Assembly: GCF_000222485.1 (NCBI RefSeq)
Contig: NC_015914.1
Coordinates: 6,120,001-6,184,000, forward strand
Direction of reading: 5' to 3'
DNA length: 64,000 nucleotides
Source of the DNA: Cyclobacterium marinum DSM 745
GTDB lineage: Bacteria > Bacteroidota > Bacteroidia > Cytophagales > Cyclobacteriaceae
Each line of letters starts with the position of its first letter. Position 1 is the first letter of the stretch. The notes beneath the pieces were generated by a model. It saw only the letters and a program-made list of their open reading frames with translations. It searched no databases and was not told the origin of the DNA. Position numbers and translations under genes: made by a program. Positions 62,889 through 64,000 of the stretch are shown here, piece by piece.

Positions 62889-64000
62889 TTAAATAAATTG
62901 ATTCAGGATATTTTCATACATTTCTTGCTTACCACTTGTCATTTTCGGCTCACCAATTTCCATTGCATGGCTTCTTAATGCTTCCAAATCTAGTTTTCCA
63001 CTTTCAAAGTCTTTTCCTTTTCCTCCATCAAAGGAAGCATAACGGTTCTTTCTTAAGGTTTGGTAATCTGAATGCACCATGATATCATTGGCAATAACCA
63101 AACTCCTTGCAAAGGCATCCATACTTCCTACATGAGCATGAAATAGATCGTCCAAATCTGTAGAGTTTCTTCTAATTTTTGCATCAAAATTCACTCCACC
63201 TGTGGTAAATCCGGGGCCTTGCAAAAGTACCAGCATGGCTTCTGTCAATTCTTGTAGATTGATGGCAAATTGGTCAGTATCCCAACCATTTTGGTAGTCT
63301 CCTCTATTGGCATCAATACTTCCCAAAAGACCTGCATCCGTGGCAACTTGCAATTCATGTTGGAAGGTATGTCCTGCAAGGGTGGCATGGTTCACTTCCA
63401 AATTTAGCTTAAAGTCTTTGTCTAACCCAAAATGTCTAAGAAATCCAATAACAGTAGCTGCATCATAATCGTACTGATGTTTGGTTGGCTCCATCGGCTT
63501 TGGTTCAATAAGAAAGGTACCTTCAAAACCCTGCTTTCTTCCATAATCTCTGGCCATCGTTAAAAACTGGGCCAAGTGCTCAGTTTCACGTTTCATATCA
63601 GTATTCAACAATGACATATAACCTTCTCTACCGCCCCAAAAAACATAATTTTCACCTCCAAGTTCAATCGTTGCATCAATGGCATTTTTCACCTGGGTTG
63701 CAGCTCTACTTACCACATCAAAGTCAGGGTTGGTAGCTGCTCCGTTCATATACCGTGGATGACTAAATACGTTAGCCGTTCCCCAAAGTAGTTTTATTCC
63801 GGTCTCTTTTTGCTTTTGCTTGGCATAATCTACGATTGCCCCCATATGTTTTTCATAGGTTGCAATGCTGTCTCCTTCATCGATCAGGTCAATGTCATGA
63901 AAGCAATAAAAAGGAGCTCCAATTTTACCGATAAATTCAAAGGCTGCATCCATTTTGTCTTTAGCTCTTTGAATTGGATCATTGGATTGGTCCCATTTAT
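62889..64000 (-). CDS. xylA: Xylose isomerase, C-terminal 370 residues (N-terminus beyond window edge)
   Basis: The minus-strand frame is open from the stop at 62889 to the window edge. An internal ATG at 63953 is not the start, because [18 protein letters not shown], a conserved XylA segment, continues upstream of it. Active-site segments are FYCFHDIDL (catalytic His), [61 protein letters not shown] and [18 protein letters not shown], which carry the two metal sites. The product turns D-xylose into D-xylulose in the cytoplasm. About 70 residues are missing at the edge. Xylulokinase would be expected upstream, outside the window. Confidence 0.96.
   Translation of the reverse strand, partial: KWDQSNDPIQRAKDKMDAAFEFIGKIGAPFYCFHDIDLIDEGDSIATYEKHMGAIVDYAKQKQKETGIKLLWGTANVFSHPRYMNGAATNPDFDVVSRAATQVKNAIDATIELGGENYVFWGGREGYMSLLNTDMKRETEHLAQFLTMARDYGRKQGFEGTFLIEPKPMEPTKHQYDYDAATVIGFLRHFGLDKDFKLNLEVNHATLAGHTFQHELQVATDAGLLGSIDANRGDYQNGWDTDQFAINLQELTEAMLVLLQGPGFTTGGVNFDAKIRRNSTDLDDLFHAHVGSMDAFARSLVIANDIMVHSDYQTLRKNRYASFDGGKGKDFESGKLDLEALRSHAMEIGEPKMTSGKQEMYENILNQFI

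Noticed and set aside
1..64000. CRISPR arrays, tRNA/rRNA genes, insertion sequences, prophage, replication origin
   Set aside because: I looked for spaced direct repeats, tRNA-like arms, transposase and integrase motifs and found none; a computed scan (tRNAscan-SE, CRISPR finder, IS search) could still find something I overlooked.

Overview
The window looks like a stretch of chromosome from an AT-rich member of the Bacteroidota, most likely a marine or saline Cytophagales of the Cyclobacteriaceae type (Cyclobacterium/Algoriphagus/Echinicola-like). The grounds are the lineage hallmarks: ECF sigma factor/FecR anti-sigma/SusC-SusD receptor sets, exported sulfatases, lipoprotein and Tat signal peptides on catabolic enzymes, and a perfect TAnnTTTG promoter element before the aldolase gene. 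The species assignment is inference. I saw no rRNA, tRNA, CRISPR array, insertion sequence or prophage.

Layout. 1-2156 (minus): sigma factor, FecR and the first 102 codons of a SusC-like receptor that runs off the left edge. 2607-4059 (plus): a small operon of an ECF sigma factor, a one-helix membrane protein and a secreted protein made of two TonB-plug-like repeats. 4485-8650 (plus): single genes of general metabolism and repair (glutamate-synthase-like flavoprotein, nucleoside-sugar-type epimerase, AlkB dioxygenase, PH-domain membrane protein, SugE/Gdx-type SMR transporter). 8743-10676 (minus): an RsbQ-like alpha/beta hydrolase translationally coupled to a PAS histidine kinase. 11095-27735 (minus): a long polysaccharide-utilisation locus with sigma factor, FecR, SusC, SusD, two sulfatases and three exported FAD-dependent oxidoreductases, ended by a strong terminator; it has no recognisable glycoside hydrolase or lyase. 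27875-30049: an exported double cupin and a membrane glycosyltransferase.

30258-49344 is an exopolysaccharide region. A very large soluble hybrid histidine kinase and a LytTR regulator precede a plus-strand operon (TolC-like half protein, Wzz/BY-kinase-like protein, O-antigen ligase/polymerase, two glycosyltransferases, flippase). More glycosyltransferases, a receiver-domain/sugar-transferase fusion coupled to a stand-alone response regulator, and a UDP-glucuronate decarboxylase follow. The initiating phosphoglycosyltransferase, flippase, polymerase/ligase and chain-length protein suggest a Wzx/Wzy-like pathway, with UDP-xylose as a likely precursor.

49521-52542 holds a secreted NIPSNAP protein, an orphan binding-protein-like gene and class II fructose-bisphosphate aldolase. 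52890-53252 is the wreck of a RelE/ParE-type toxin-antitoxin pair. 53414-60506 (minus) is a block of exported alpha/beta hydrolases, a TIM-barrel isomerase-like protein and a Gfo/Idh/MocA-like lipoprotein. Tagaturonate reductase (plus) and xylose isomerase (minus, cut by the right edge) close the window. Together the right-hand genes suggest use of acetylated, uronate- and xylose-containing plant or algal glycans.

The most interesting points are the RsbQ-PAS-kinase pair, the sigma/membrane/plug-repeat operon, the hydrolase-free sulfatase/FAD-oxidoreductase locus, and the receiver/sugar-transferase fusion with a cysteine cluster.
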